Source of the DNA: Candidatus Cloacimonadota bacterium
GTDB lineage: Bacteria > Muiribacteriota > UBA6191 > JACPRK01
NCBI GenBank assembly: GCA_021772705.1
Contig: JAJFLN010000528.1
Coordinates: 1-15,721, forward strand
DNA: 15,721 bases
Direction of reading: 5' to 3'
Below the pieces are notes generated by a model. That model saw only the letters and a program-made list of their open reading frames with translations. It ran no database searches and was not told the origin of the DNA. Positions within the stretch are counted from its first letter, which is position 1; each line of letters opens with the position of its first letter. Of this stretch, positions 6,758 through 14,904 are shown piece by piece. A program made the position numbers and the translations under genes.

Positions 6758-8423
6758 AGAGTCTGCCGCTGCGCATGATCCCGATGGATAGCCAGAAGCC
6801 CAGGAAACCAGCCACCAGGAACCCACAGATACCCATCCAGGGGTAGCCAAACAGGGTCGGTTGGATCTTGGTGGTCATGATGAATGACGAGCCGATGATC
6901 AGGGCGCTGATGACCAGGGAGAAGGAGATCCGGTTCGACAGCTTGTCCAGCGTCGATGCCAGGGGATCCAGCCCTCGATGTCTGAAGTCGATGCTGAAGG
7001 TGCCGTGCTGCATCTTGTTCAGGATCTTGGTCATCTGCAGCGGCGTGCGTTTCAAGAAGAAGGTCATGTCCAGGAGACCCAGATGGGCCTCTCTGGCCAG
7101 CCGCTTCGGCTGCCAACGATCCAGGACGAGCTCCTGAACGAAGGGGCGGGCCTCCTCGACCAGATCAAAGGAGGGATCCAGAACCTTCGCCAGACTCTCG
7201 ATGCTGATCAGAGCCTTCAGCATCATTGCGTAGTTGCCAGGAAGCTTGAGCTGGAACTCGACAAGCAACCCCATGATGTTGCTGATCAGCAGCCCCAGGT
7301 CGACCTGCTTCAGAGCGACTCCATGATAGGGGTCCAGGGTGTCCATCAGGGCCATGCTGAACCTGTCCAGGTCGATCTCCTGGATCGGCTCGCCGATGTA
7401 GATCAACTCCCTGGCAAGGTCATCGTAGTCACGATTGATCAGGGAGATGAGGAGCTGGGAGATATTGTCTCTCATCTTCTGAGACAGGCGGCCCACCATG
7501 CCGAAGTCGAGGAAACAGATGGCATTGCCATCCTGAATCAGGATGTTTCCCGGATGAGGGTCGGCGTGGAAACAGCCGTCCCGGAAGACCTGCTGCAGCA
7601 CTGCCTTGGCGCCCACTTCGGCCAGGCGGGGGCCGTTCACCGTTGCCGGATCGACCCGGTTGGCCCGAGTGCCCCGCATGTACTCCATGCAGAGGACCCG
7701 TTTGCTCGAGACCTCCGTGTAGACCCTGGGAATCCGGATCTGAGCGACGGCTTCGAAGTTCCTCCGGAAGGTGACCATGTTCTGGGCCTCCCGGACGTAA
7801 TCGAGCTCCCGTGTGATCGATCGGGCGAACTCGTCGATGATGGAGACGGGATCGAAGGTTCCGGGGTCCAGCAGCTCGGACTCCTCCAGTGTATGGGCCA
7901 GGTAGTAGAGAATGTCGATGTCGGAGGCGATCGTCTCGCTGATCCCCTCACGCTGAACCTTGATGGCCACTTCTCCTCCACCATCCTTCAGCCGGGCACG
8001 ATGCACCTGACCGATGGAAGCGGCGGCGATGGGCTTTCTGTCGAAGTTCTCGAACAGGGTATCCGGAGAGCCGCCCAGTTCCGCCTCGATGATCCGCTCC
8101 ACCCGGGAGTAGGGCATGGGTGGAACCGTGTCCTGGAGCTTGGAAAACTCCTGGATGTAGTCCTCAGGAATTCGATCGTGGCGTGTGGAGAGAATCTGGC
8201 CAAACTTGATGAACGTCGGACCCAGATCCTGGAGCACGTTTCGAAGTCTCTGGGGGAGGGTCCCCTGAACCTCCAGGCTCAGGGGGCCCGAGATCAGGGT
8301 CCTCAGCTTCTGGTAGATGGGAAGTCCGAGCTGTTCGGCGAAGTGCTCCAGTCCGTGGCGGACGAGCACTGCAGTGATGTCGCCGATCCGCGGGAGGTTA
8401 CGGATGGACTTGAGGTTTATCAT
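6756..8423 (-). CDS. ubiB: UbiB/AarF (ABC1) family atypical kinase
   Basis: A 555-residue member of the ABC1/ADCK/UbiB family, inner-membrane ATP-binding proteins needed for quinone synthesis or lipid-quinone handling in bacteria and mitochondria. Family marks: KFGQ at 73-76 (KxGQ motif), the alanine-rich loop AAASIGQVHRA from 133 that replaces the usual glycine loop, Lys155 (VAIKVQR), ELDY at 206-209, HADPHPGN at 286-293 and DFG at 306-308. The last 60 or so residues hold two hydrophobic helices (around SLVISALIIGSSFIM and the GFLVAGFLGFWL stretch), the usual C-terminal membrane anchor. The length is normal. Its ATG lies inside the stop of the AsmA-like gene (ATGA overlap), so translation is coupled. 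The family call is firm; the exact substrate, and whether it works on ubiquinone or menaquinone here, is not shown. Confidence 0.94.
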   Translation of the reverse strand: MINLKSIRNLPRIGDITAVLVRHGLEHFAEQLGLPIYQKLRTLISGPLSLEVQGTLPQRLRNVLQDLGPTFIKFGQILSTRHDRIPEDYIQEFSKLQDTVPPMPYSRVERIIEAELGGSPDTLFENFDRKPIAAASIGQVHRARLKDGGGEVAIKVQREGISETIASDIDILYYLAHTLEESELLDPGTFDPVSIIDEFARSITRELDYVREAQNMVTFRRNFEAVAQIRIPRVYTEVSSKRVLCMEYMRGTRANRVDPATVNGPRLAEVGAKAVLQQVFRDGCFHADPHPGNILIQDGNAICFLDFGMVGRLSQKMRDNISQLLISLINRDYDDLARELIYIGEPIQEIDLDRFSMALMDTLDPYHGVALKQVDLGLLISNIMGLLVEFQLKLPGNYAMMLKALISIESLAKVLDPSFDLVEEARPFVQELVLDRWQPKRLAREAHLGLLDMTFFLKRTPLQMTKILNKMQHGTFSIDFRHRGLDPLASTLDKLSNRISFSLVISALIIGSSFIMTTKIQPTLFGYPWMGICGFLVAGFLGFWLSIGIMRSGRL

Positions 8424-10348
8424 CTCACGGTGATCTTCGGCGCTTGTATCATTCCGTAAAGCTGCGCCGACGACCGTTTCAGGAGCACTCCGGGGGTAGA
8501 GAAAGCCTCGGCATCGATCTCACCGGACAGAACTCCCGAGGGTCCTATGTGCATCTTGCCAGCCAGGCGGATCAAATCGCTGTCGCACCGGAAGTTGCTG
8601 ATCCGGATTCCCGACGGATCCGAGGTGACCGTCGCTTGCCCGGTCTTCATGTTCACTGCGCCTTCCAGGGGCAGACCGAGACCTCTGAGAACCACGGGCC
8701 AGTTGAATCGAAAACTGCCTGCCGCCACATTGGAAGCCCAGGCCGTAACGAACTGGCCAGCCTGCTCGCCTCGAACACCGTTGACGGCGGCCGCCAGACC
8801 ATCGAAATCCAGCAGAATCCCGTTGTAATCAACCGCCAGACCCTGGCTCTTGACCTCGGCAGCGAACTTGTCCGGGTTCGCGGTGAACTCCAGTGACGCC
8901 GTTCCTCGCATGGCCTCTGGATTGGCGAATCCGAGCAACCCCGCCAGCTGCTCCCCGGCCACCTGGGCTGAACCGGCAACTCCCTCTGGTTCGTATCCAC
9001 CGGCGTTGGCGGGCCGAAGTTTCCCTGCGACCCTCATGGTGGAGTTTCCAAGAACCAGCTCAGCTGGTGCAAAGTTCAAGACTCCACCGGCGTACTCTCC
9101 CTTGAGACTGGAGACCGTGGCCAGTTTCAGCCAGGAGTTCGCCTCCGTCACATCCACCTTGGGCATGATTTGATCGAGAGGGATGGAGAACGCATCGATG
9201 AGAAGATTGGGCAGGATGAAGTTGTCCAAGGAACCGGTCATTTCGAATCCCCCGCTACCCAGAAGCCCCTGGACCTTGCTCAGACTGATGGAATTCCCGT
9301 TCAACTGACCAGCCACCTCGAGGGTCGCCATGGGCAGCGTGACGCCCTCGTTCACGGGCTCCAGATAGACGCTGGCCAGGCTCAGATTGAATGTCGTGCC
9401 CGTCTTGCCGGGCTTGTAGTTGACCGTTCCGCTACCGGACTCGATGGACACCTTGGTGCCGAGCATCGCCCCGCCATCGAGCCCCACTTGATTGAACTGA
9501 ATCTGAGACTCGATGCTCACTTCCTTGCCCGTCGCCATTACCTTCAGGTTGAGCGGGACGTTTCCAACCAGGGAAACTCCCATCCCCTTCAAGCCTGCCA
9601 GCAGCTTGATCCGTGACTGAACGATGGAGAGATCGATTCCGCTGAGCCGGATGAGCAAATCGGCGGCAAGACTTGGCATCAGATCAACGTCCCCTTCAAC
9701 CTGGACGGGGAAGTCGGAGAGCAGCTTGCCATCGAACATCTCGATCTTCACGTTGCCGTCGGCCACGGCCATCCTGGAACTGAAATTGGACAGGCTGAAG
9801 GTCTCTCCGAGCTTCTGATCCGTGATCTCCAGGTTGCCTTTCTCGATCTCCAACGAATCAATTGTCAGCTTGGTGCCCGGCATCGTTCCCGCCGAGGCCA
9901 GCAGCAAACCCGCTCCGCCGGGACCCGGCAAGGCTACCTGCTGTGGGGGACCGCCAAAGGGCAGCACGAAGCTGCCATCAGGCCGGCGGGTGAGATTCGA
10001 AGAGAGGCCGACCAGGCTGAGCCTGATGAGGTTGAGGTGAGAATCGAACAGATCTTTCAGTCTCACAATGACCTCGATCTGCTCGATGAATACCAAAGGT
10101 TTCGGTTGACCCGGTGCCTCGATCTTCAGGTTCTTGAGATGCAACTTCCTGGGCGCCTCGAAAACGGCCTTTCCGAGGGTGACCTTACCCGTGAAACCAG
10201 GGCCCAGAGCCTGGGTCACCAGGTTCCCCAGGAACTCGGCGTCCTCCAGCTTGGTGTTCAAATAGCGATTGGCGGCGCCAAGTCCGACGCCGAGCAGTAT
10301 CGCGATCACGACGGCGAACTTGAGCAGTTTCTTGATTCTCTGGAGCAT
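8420..10348 (-). CDS. AsmA-like inner-membrane-anchored protein
   Basis: A 642-residue protein with a short basic N-terminus, one membrane helix at about 11-27 and a long beta-rich body rich in Gly, Leu, Val and Asn, with recurring patterns such as LSLVGLSSNL, LEIEKGNLEI, VKIEMFDGKL and LPNLLIDAFSIPL. This is the look of the AsmA/TamB/YhdP superfamily, whose members form periplasmic lipid-transfer bridges or help assemble outer-membrane components in didermic bacteria. No single catalytic motif is expected. The size suits an AsmA protein rather than TamB, which is about twice as long. It is the first gene of a coupled pair with ubiB (4-bp ATGA overlap). ATG 10348 has a weak ribosome-binding site; no better start lies nearby. 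The assignment rests on overall pattern, so the subfamily stays open. Confidence 0.8.
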   Translation of the reverse strand: MLQRIKKLLKFAVVIAILLGVGLGAANRYLNTKLEDAEFLGNLVTQALGPGFTGKVTLGKAVFEAPRKLHLKNLKIEAPGQPKPLVFIEQIEVIVRLKDLFDSHLNLIRLSLVGLSSNLTRRPDGSFVLPFGGPPQQVALPGPGGAGLLLASAGTMPGTKLTIDSLEIEKGNLEITDQKLGETFSLSNFSSRMAVADGNVKIEMFDGKLLSDFPVQVEGDVDLMPSLAADLLIRLSGIDLSIVQSRIKLLAGLKGMGVSLVGNVPLNLKVMATGKEVSIESQIQFNQVGLDGGAMLGTKVSIESGSGTVNYKPGKTGTTFNLSLASVYLEPVNEGVTLPMATLEVAGQLNGNSISLSKVQGLLGSGGFEMTGSLDNFILPNLLIDAFSIPLDQIMPKVDVTEANSWLKLATVSSLKGEYAGGVLNFAPAELVLGNSTMRVAGKLRPANAGGYEPEGVAGSAQVAGEQLAGLLGFANPEAMRGTASLEFTANPDKFAAEVKSQGLAVDYNGILLDFDGLAAAVNGVRGEQAGQFVTAWASNVAAGSFRFNWPVVLRGLGLPLEGAVNMKTGQATVTSDPSGIRISNFRCDSDLIRLAGKMHIGPSGVLSGEIDAEAFSTPGVLLKRSSAQLYGMIQAPKITVR

Positions 10349-10643
10349 GAGGGCGCCTGCCAGTCTAGCAGAATTCGTTGAAATCGGGACAGTCCTGTAC
10401 TCCTATCGGCAGGAATCCGCCTCTGCATTGGCGCCAAGCTTCCGCTTTCCCGCCGGGAGCCTCCCCGCCGAGCCCGATCCGGTGGACGTTCCTGACCTGC
10501 GGGAGAGCCGGAAGAGGGCCGGATCGAGGGCATGACTCACTCCATGTTCGTTTCATTTCCAGAATCATCACATTCTTCGCGTCCAGGGCTTGACGATCTC
10601 CTGTCTGATCCTGATAATTCTCCGACTTCAATCAGGAGGCCAA
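10349..10643. other. Divergent spacer, AsmA-like gene and protease gene
   Basis: This 295-bp gap holds the promoters of two divergent units. The protease promoter is clear (10590-10618). For the AsmA-like gene only a weak leftward -10-like TAGACT (minus strand, about 10363-10368) is visible, without a good -35. No further gene or repeat is evident. Confidence 0.5.
10590..10618 (+). promoter_or_regulatory. Sigma70-type promoter of the protease gene
   Basis: TTGACG (10590-10595), a 17-bp spacer and GATAAT (10613-10618) match 5/6 and 5/6 of the consensus. Transcription would begin near 10625, leaving a 19-nt leader with AGGAGG (10634-10639) before ATG 10644. The upstream in-frame start at 10590 falls inside the -35 box, which confirms the shorter start. 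Confidence 0.7.
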
Positions 10644-12245
10644 ATGACCCGACTTGCTCGACTGCTAGTGATCACCACCTCGCTTCTCGCCCTGAACGGC
10701 GCGGAAGCTCAGGTACCCTCCAACTCTCGAAGGGACAAGGTCACCCCGGCAGTCCGGGAAGCCATGCGAGAGCCGGGCAGCACGATCCGGATCATCGTCC
10801 GGATGCGAGCCAAGGCGAGCTCTCCCGTAAGGGCCACATTCAGCCAGGATTCAGCGGCCATGCGAATTGCCCTGAGGCGTGAGCAGGCCCGGAAGGCGGC
10901 CTCACCGCTCCTTTCCTTTCTCCGTCGTCTCGGCGGTTCCAGAGGAAAGGCGACCCCCTCGGCTCCCACGAGCCGGCCCAGAGCCAGTTCCACGGCTCCC
11001 AGCGCCCAGGCCCAGGAACTCTGGATCGCCAACAGCGTCTGCGTCGATGCCACTCCGGAGATGATCCGGGTCCTGGCAGGACGGCGGGACGTGGAGCGCG
11101 TCTACAGAGACATTCGGGTCCAGGCCATCCCTCCGTCAGAGCTGCGGGGCCATGGAGCACAGAAGGCAGAGGCCCTGGGAAACAGCAACTGGGGACTGGA
11201 GAAAATCCGGGCTCCCGAGGCCTGGGATACCTACGGCTTCCGTGGCGAGGGGATCGTCGTCGGTCACATCGACACCGGTGTCGACGGCTCTCATCCTGCC
11301 CTGGCAGGCCGGGTGATCAAGTTCAAGGACTTCGTCAACAGCCGGACCCGGCCCTACGACGATGAAGGTCACGGAACCCACACGGCAGGGAGCATCTGTG
11401 CTTCTGGCTCCGGTCTGGGAGTGGCTCCCGGCGCCCGGCTGATCGTGGCCAAGGCACTGGACTCCGATGGCTCCGGCGAACTGAGCAAGCTGCTGGAGGC
11501 CATGCAGTGGATGCTCGACCCCGATGGTGACCCCTCCACCAACGATCGCCCGGTCTGCGTCAGCAACTCCTGGGGCATCGACCGGTCGGTCATGAAGCGA
11601 CTGGGGGCAGAGGAGACCTTCTTCTGGGACGCTGTCCAGGCCTGGCGGGACGCCAACATCATCCCCGTCTTCTCCTCCGGCAACAGCGGCCACGGGACAG
11701 AGGCGATCCCGGCGGCCTATCCCATCGCACTCGCCGTGGGCGCCACAAACCAGCTGGACGGAGTTCCGTCATTCTCCACGGGGGGGCAGTCCCGCTGGAA
11801 CGGCATGACCTACACGAAGCCGGATCTCTCCGCCCCGGGTCACAAGGTGCTGAGTACGGTTCCGGGAAACAAGCTGAGAAGCCTGAATGGCACCTCGATG
11901 GCAGCCCCCCACGTGGCAGGTACGATAGCCCTGATCAAGCAGGCCCGGCCAGCAGCCACGATTTCCGAGATCGAACAGATCCTGAAATCATCGCTCAGGG
12001 ATCTGGGTCCCCAAGGACTGGATGATCGATTCGGCCTGGGCCGGATTGACGTCTACGCCGCAGTTGCCATCGCTCAGGGCGAGGCACCGCCTCCTGTGGT
12101 GACGCCGGCGCCCCCGGCCCCGACAGAGCCCGATCCGGCCCCGGAGCCCCCACGGAATGACGAGATCAAGCGCCGTGTCTCCCGGGGAATTCTGATTCTC
12201 GCTGCCGGCCTCTTCGCCGCCTTCGGCTTCGGACTCTTCTTCTAG
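10644..12245 (+). CDS. Membrane-anchored subtilisin-like serine protease (S8)
   Basis: A 533-residue secreted protease. The signal peptide covers residues 1-22 (cleavage after AEA). Residues about 46-160 resemble an inhibitor-I9-type propeptide (TIRIIVRMRAK and the VERVYRD end) split by a low-complexity Ser/Pro/Arg insert at 98-123. The catalytic domain (about 183-475) has the full triad: Asp210 in GHIDTGVDGSHP, His243 in DDEGHGTHTAG, Ser418 in NGTSMAAPHVAG, plus oxyanion Asn347 in SSGNSG. A Pro-rich tether (481-503) leads to a basic patch (KRRVSR) and a hydrophobic helix at 515-533, so the enzyme stays tethered to the inner membrane with its domain outside, as in mycosins. The start is fixed by AGGAGG and the promoter. 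The stop codon is supplied by the inverted-repeat element that follows. Confidence 0.93.
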   Translation: MTRLARLLVITTSLLALNGAEAQVPSNSRRDKVTPAVREAMREPGSTIRIIVRMRAKASSPVRATFSQDSAAMRIALRREQARKAASPLLSFLRRLGGSRGKATPSAPTSRPRASSTAPSAQAQELWIANSVCVDATPEMIRVLAGRRDVERVYRDIRVQAIPPSELRGHGAQKAEALGNSNWGLEKIRAPEAWDTYGFRGEGIVVGHIDTGVDGSHPALAGRVIKFKDFVNSRTRPYDDEGHGTHTAGSICASGSGLGVAPGARLIVAKALDSDGSGELSKLLEAMQWMLDPDGDPSTNDRPVCVSNSWGIDRSVMKRLGAEETFFWDAVQAWRDANIIPVFSSGNSGHGTEAIPAAYPIALAVGATNQLDGVPSFSTGGQSRWNGMTYTKPDLSAPGHKVLSTVPGNKLRSLNGTSMAAPHVAGTIALIKQARPAATISEIEQILKSSLRDLGPQGLDDRFGLGRIDVYAAVAIAQGEAPPPVVTPAPPAPTEPDPAPEPPRNDEIKRRVSRGILILAAGLFAAFGFGLFF

Positions 12246-12416
12246 CCCGACAACGTAACTTGCCTCTGCTGCGGCAGGCTACATGGCATCCATGCTGCGT
12301 TCTCGGGCCGAAACGTGCTCGACGTCAAGTACGCCTGCGCGCGTTTCGGCCCTGCGGCCTTGCCTGAACGCCCTTCGCTCGGCCTCGCGACGAGGCAAGT
12401 TACGTTGTCGGGCTAG
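12242..12416. repeat. 175-bp nested inverted-repeat element (MITE- or REP-like)
   Basis: The outer arms, 12242-12266 and 12392-12416, are perfect 25-bp inverted repeats beginning CTAGCCCGACAACG. Inside, GGGCCGAAACG (12305-12315) and CGTTTCGGCCC (12342-12352) form a perfect 11-bp inner pair, extendable by three pairs with one G-T. The element fills the whole gap between two convergent genes. The CTAG at each end contains the TAG stop of the protease gene (12243-12245) and, on the other strand, of the histidine kinase gene (12413-12415). No transposase is encoded. It could be a non-autonomous insertion, a chromosomal palindromic repeat, or a two-way terminator; no T-tract follows. Flanking target duplication is not visible. 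Confidence 0.85.
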
Positions 12417-14323
12417 GAGCTCGAAGACCGCCGCTTGCCTTTGAGCAGGTGGAGCTTCTTCATGACCTTCTTCAGGTCCGAGACCTTGAAGGGCTTGTCG
12501 ATGATGTCGAAGGCATCGAGACCGAAGACTTCACGGGCCATTGAATCTTCCAGGCTGCCCGTGACGATGACCACTGGAAGCGTGGCATCGATCTTCTTGA
12601 TCTCCTTGAAAGTATCGATTCCGCTGATCTTGGGCATCTTCAGGTCCAGGAAGACTATGTCCACCTTGTGGGTCTTCAGGGACTCGATGGCATCGAAACC
12701 GCAGTCGAACTCGCTGACGAAGTGGTTGTCGTTGAGGAAGATCTCCTTACAGAGTGCCCGGATGTCGTCCTCGTCATCGACGAGCATGACCCGCAAGCGC
12801 TCCTGATCTTCCGAGACGATTTGGGACTCCTCGTCCTTGGGCTTCACCTGTCCGCCCTGAGTCTTGGGCAAGGTGATGGAGAATGCCGCGCCTTCGCCCA
12901 GCTTCGACTCGAGCTCGATCCGGCCCTTGTACTTCTCCACGATCTTGGCGACGATCGACAGACCCAGCCCCGTGCCCTTCCCGGCCTCCTTGGTCGTGAA
13001 AAAGGCGGTAAAGATGTTCTTCTGCACGTCCTCCGGGATACCTGAACCCGTGTCGGACATGACGATACGGATGTAGTCTTCGGCGTTGATCGTCTTGATC
13101 TTCAGAACCCCGCCCTTGTCCATGGCATCCTTGGCATTCACCACCAGGTTGAAGAAGATCTGCTGCAGTTCGCTCTCGTTGCCCCAGTAGGGCGGCAACA
13201 TGGAAGAGAACTCCCGCTCCACGGCGATGTCCTGAACAACCAGCTGCTTGCCGAACAGCTCCAGGGTCTCGGAGAGTGTCTGGTTGATGTTGATGGGGAC
13301 GATGTCCACATCTGACTTCCGGGAGAACTTGAGCAGGTTGCCGACGATGGTCCGGCAGCGCTCGGCCTGGCGCTGAATCTTGGCCAGGCTATCCTGGTAC
13401 CCCTTGTCATCGGGAGTCGATTCCTGCAGGAGCTCGGTGTAGCCCAGAATGACGGACAGGGGGTTCTTGATCTCGTGGGCCACGCCCCCAGCCAGGAGGC
13501 CGATGGCGGCCAGCTTCTCGGAGTGAATGAGCTGGGCCTCGAGCTTCTTGTTGTCCGTGATGTCCCTGGAGAGGATCGTCACTCCCTGCAGGACGTCCTG
13601 ATCGTCATAGAGCGGCTGGGTGCCGTAGCCGATCAGGGTCGCGCCGAAACCTATGGTGCGAGTCTCCCCGTCCAGTTCCAGTTCCAGCTCCTGGTAATCC
13701 TGGTTCTCACCGGACTCCAGGGTATCCCTGACCACAGGGATGAGGGGCACCAGGGAAGGGAAATCGAAGATGGGACGGCCCGGGGCATTCTCGCTGTCGA
13801 TGCCGAAGAGCTTCCCGGCACTCTTGTTGGCCAAGAAGATCTTCATATCCCGGTCGATGACCATCAGGCCTGTGACCATGGTCCCGATGATGTTCTGGAG
13901 GGAGAAGTTGTCCTTCTTCAGCTCCCGGGTCAGGGATCGGTTCTCCTCGGACATGAAGTAATGATCCACCGCCTGCTTGACGAAGATCCTGAACTCCCCC
14001 ACGTCCCAGGGTTTGCGGATGTACCCGTAGATTTGCCCCTTGTTGACAGCGTCGGACAGGGCGTCGATATCGGGATAGCCGGTTATCAGAATCCGGACTG
14101 TCTCGGGATGGATCTCCCGGACCTTTGCCAGGAGCTCCGCCCCCGTCATCGCCTCCATCTGATAGTCGGAGAGAATGACATGTATCGGACGCCGCGTCAT
14201 GACCTCCAGGGCCTGGGCGCCGGACTCGGCTGTGTGGACCTCGTAGGTCCCGGAAAAGATCCCCTTGAACAGCTCGAGGATTCGTTCCTCGTCGTCAACT
14301 ATGAGCAATTGAGCCTTCTGCAT
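12413..14323 (-). CDS. Hybrid sensor histidine kinase, REC-PAS-HisKA-HATPase-REC
   Basis: A 636-residue soluble hybrid kinase with no membrane helix. N-terminal receiver at 1-120 (acidic Asp10-Asp11, phospho-acceptor Asp53, Thr81, Lys104); PAS-like domain about 140-255 (GTMVTGLMVIDRDMKIFLAN); dimerisation/phosphorylation helix with His283 in AHEIKNP; ATPase domain with N-box Asn396, G1 Asp424 (SDTGSGIP) and G2 GKGTGLGL at 448-455; C-terminal receiver about 510-625 with Asp516-Asp517, Asp560, Thr588 and Lys610. All phosphotransfer residues are intact. There is no output or Hpt domain, so an Hpt or another response regulator must act elsewhere. I chose ATG 14323 over an upstream start at 14539 because GGAGGT (14327-14332) precedes it and the receiver begins at once. 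The tail ends in four serines just before a stop lent by the inverted repeat. Confidence 0.95.
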   Translation of the reverse strand: MQKAQLLIVDDEERILELFKGIFSGTYEVHTAESGAQALEVMTRRPIHVILSDYQMEAMTGAELLAKVREIHPETVRILITGYPDIDALSDAVNKGQIYGYIRKPWDVGEFRIFVKQAVDHYFMSEENRSLTRELKKDNFSLQNIIGTMVTGLMVIDRDMKIFLANKSAGKLFGIDSENAPGRPIFDFPSLVPLIPVVRDTLESGENQDYQELELELDGETRTIGFGATLIGYGTQPLYDDQDVLQGVTILSRDITDNKKLEAQLIHSEKLAAIGLLAGGVAHEIKNPLSVILGYTELLQESTPDDKGYQDSLAKIQRQAERCRTIVGNLLKFSRKSDVDIVPININQTLSETLELFGKQLVVQDIAVEREFSSMLPPYWGNESELQQIFFNLVVNAKDAMDKGGVLKIKTINAEDYIRIVMSDTGSGIPEDVQKNIFTAFFTTKEAGKGTGLGLSIVAKIVEKYKGRIELESKLGEGAAFSITLPKTQGGQVKPKDEESQIVSEDQERLRVMLVDDEDDIRALCKEIFLNDNHFVSEFDCGFDAIESLKTHKVDIVFLDLKMPKISGIDTFKEIKKIDATLPVVIVTGSLEDSMAREVFGLDAFDIIDKPFKVSDLKKVMKKLHLLKGKRRSSSS

Positions 14324-14418
14324 CTGACCTCCGAGCCCGATTCTACACCATGCCTGCCGGGGCAATGGTACCCACTTTGGCGTCCCGGGTGACGGTGGAG
14401 GCAGAGAGCGATTCGCGG

Positions 14419-14424
14419 TATGCT
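14419..14424 (+). promoter_or_regulatory. Possible -10 box with leaderless start
   Basis: TATGCT lies 6 nt before the GTG at 14431. Transcription would then start at about the start codon, and no Shine-Dalgarno is visible there. A matching -35 at 17 bp (TGGAGG) is poor. This is weak evidence, noted because it explains the missing ribosome-binding site. Confidence 0.3.
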
Positions 14425-14430
14425 CACCTT

Positions 14431-14886
14431 GTGAGCACCCGATTCTGGAGTCTGAGACTGGCCAGGACCCTGACCCTGTTAGGCCTGATCGCCGTCTTGG
14501 TAGAGGTCGTGCCTGCCCGGGCCCAAAGTCTCCCTCCACTGCAATTGCCGGTCCACAGCCGGCTGAGCCTCATGGCTCCCACCGCAGGTTCGGCGGAGGT
14601 CAGTTTGCTGGCTCAACTCCCCAGGGTCACGGGCCTGCCCAACCGGTCGTTGCTGTCGGAGCAGCAGGTTCGAAAGGCCGAGATCTACCGGACTCGTGTG
14701 GACCTGCACGAGATGAACCAGCACCTGGCGACGGCCCTGAAGCAGCAGGGAGCTCAGTACCTGGTATCGGCCATCCAGAATCGCCTGGTAGCAACCATGA
14801 ACAGGAAAGCCACCATCGAGACCCGGTTACAGTTCATCCAGACAGAGCTTCGTCGACGGATGACTGCGACAGGCAGCCTGCGCTGA
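14431..14886 (+). CDS. Small secreted helical protein, unknown function
   Basis: With GTG 14431 the product has 151 residues and opens with a Sec signal peptide (basic RFWSLRLAR, hydrophobic core 13-25, cleavage after ARA at 29-31). An ATG at 14350 would add 27 residues before the signal peptide, so I prefer the GTG, although no ribosome-binding site precedes either. The mature protein has a Pro/Leu-rich start and an amphipathic helical part at about 77-145 (EQQVRKAEIYRTRVDLHEMN onward), with no Cys or catalytic motif. I do not recognise the family. It lies 18 bp upstream of the cytochrome gene on the same strand, so the two are probably co-transcribed, and the protein may be a periplasmic companion of the cytochrome. 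The histidine kinase gene diverges 107 bp away. Confidence 0.7.
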   Translation: MSTRFWSLRLARTLTLLGLIAVLVEVVPARAQSLPPLQLPVHSRLSLMAPTAGSAEVSLLAQLPRVTGLPNRSLLSEQQVRKAEIYRTRVDLHEMNQHLATALKQQGAQYLVSAIQNRLVATMNRKATIETRLQFIQTELRRRMTATGSLR

Positions 14887-14904
14887 CTCCATCGAGGAGG
14901 AGAC

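Noticed and set aside
6978..8459. 493-codon open frame on the plus strand opposite ubiB
   Set aside because: UbiB has every family motif on the minus strand; this frame has no recognisable motif and crosses into the AsmA-like gene.
13475..14392. 305-codon plus-strand frame opposite the histidine kinase
   Set aside because: Antisense to conserved PAS and receiver domains; no protein features of its own.
14324..14539. Longer N-terminus of the hybrid kinase
   Set aside because: The extra 72 residues are Pro/Arg/Gly-rich, overlap the divergent gene's promoter and 5' end, and the internal ATG at 14323 has a proper ribosome-binding site.
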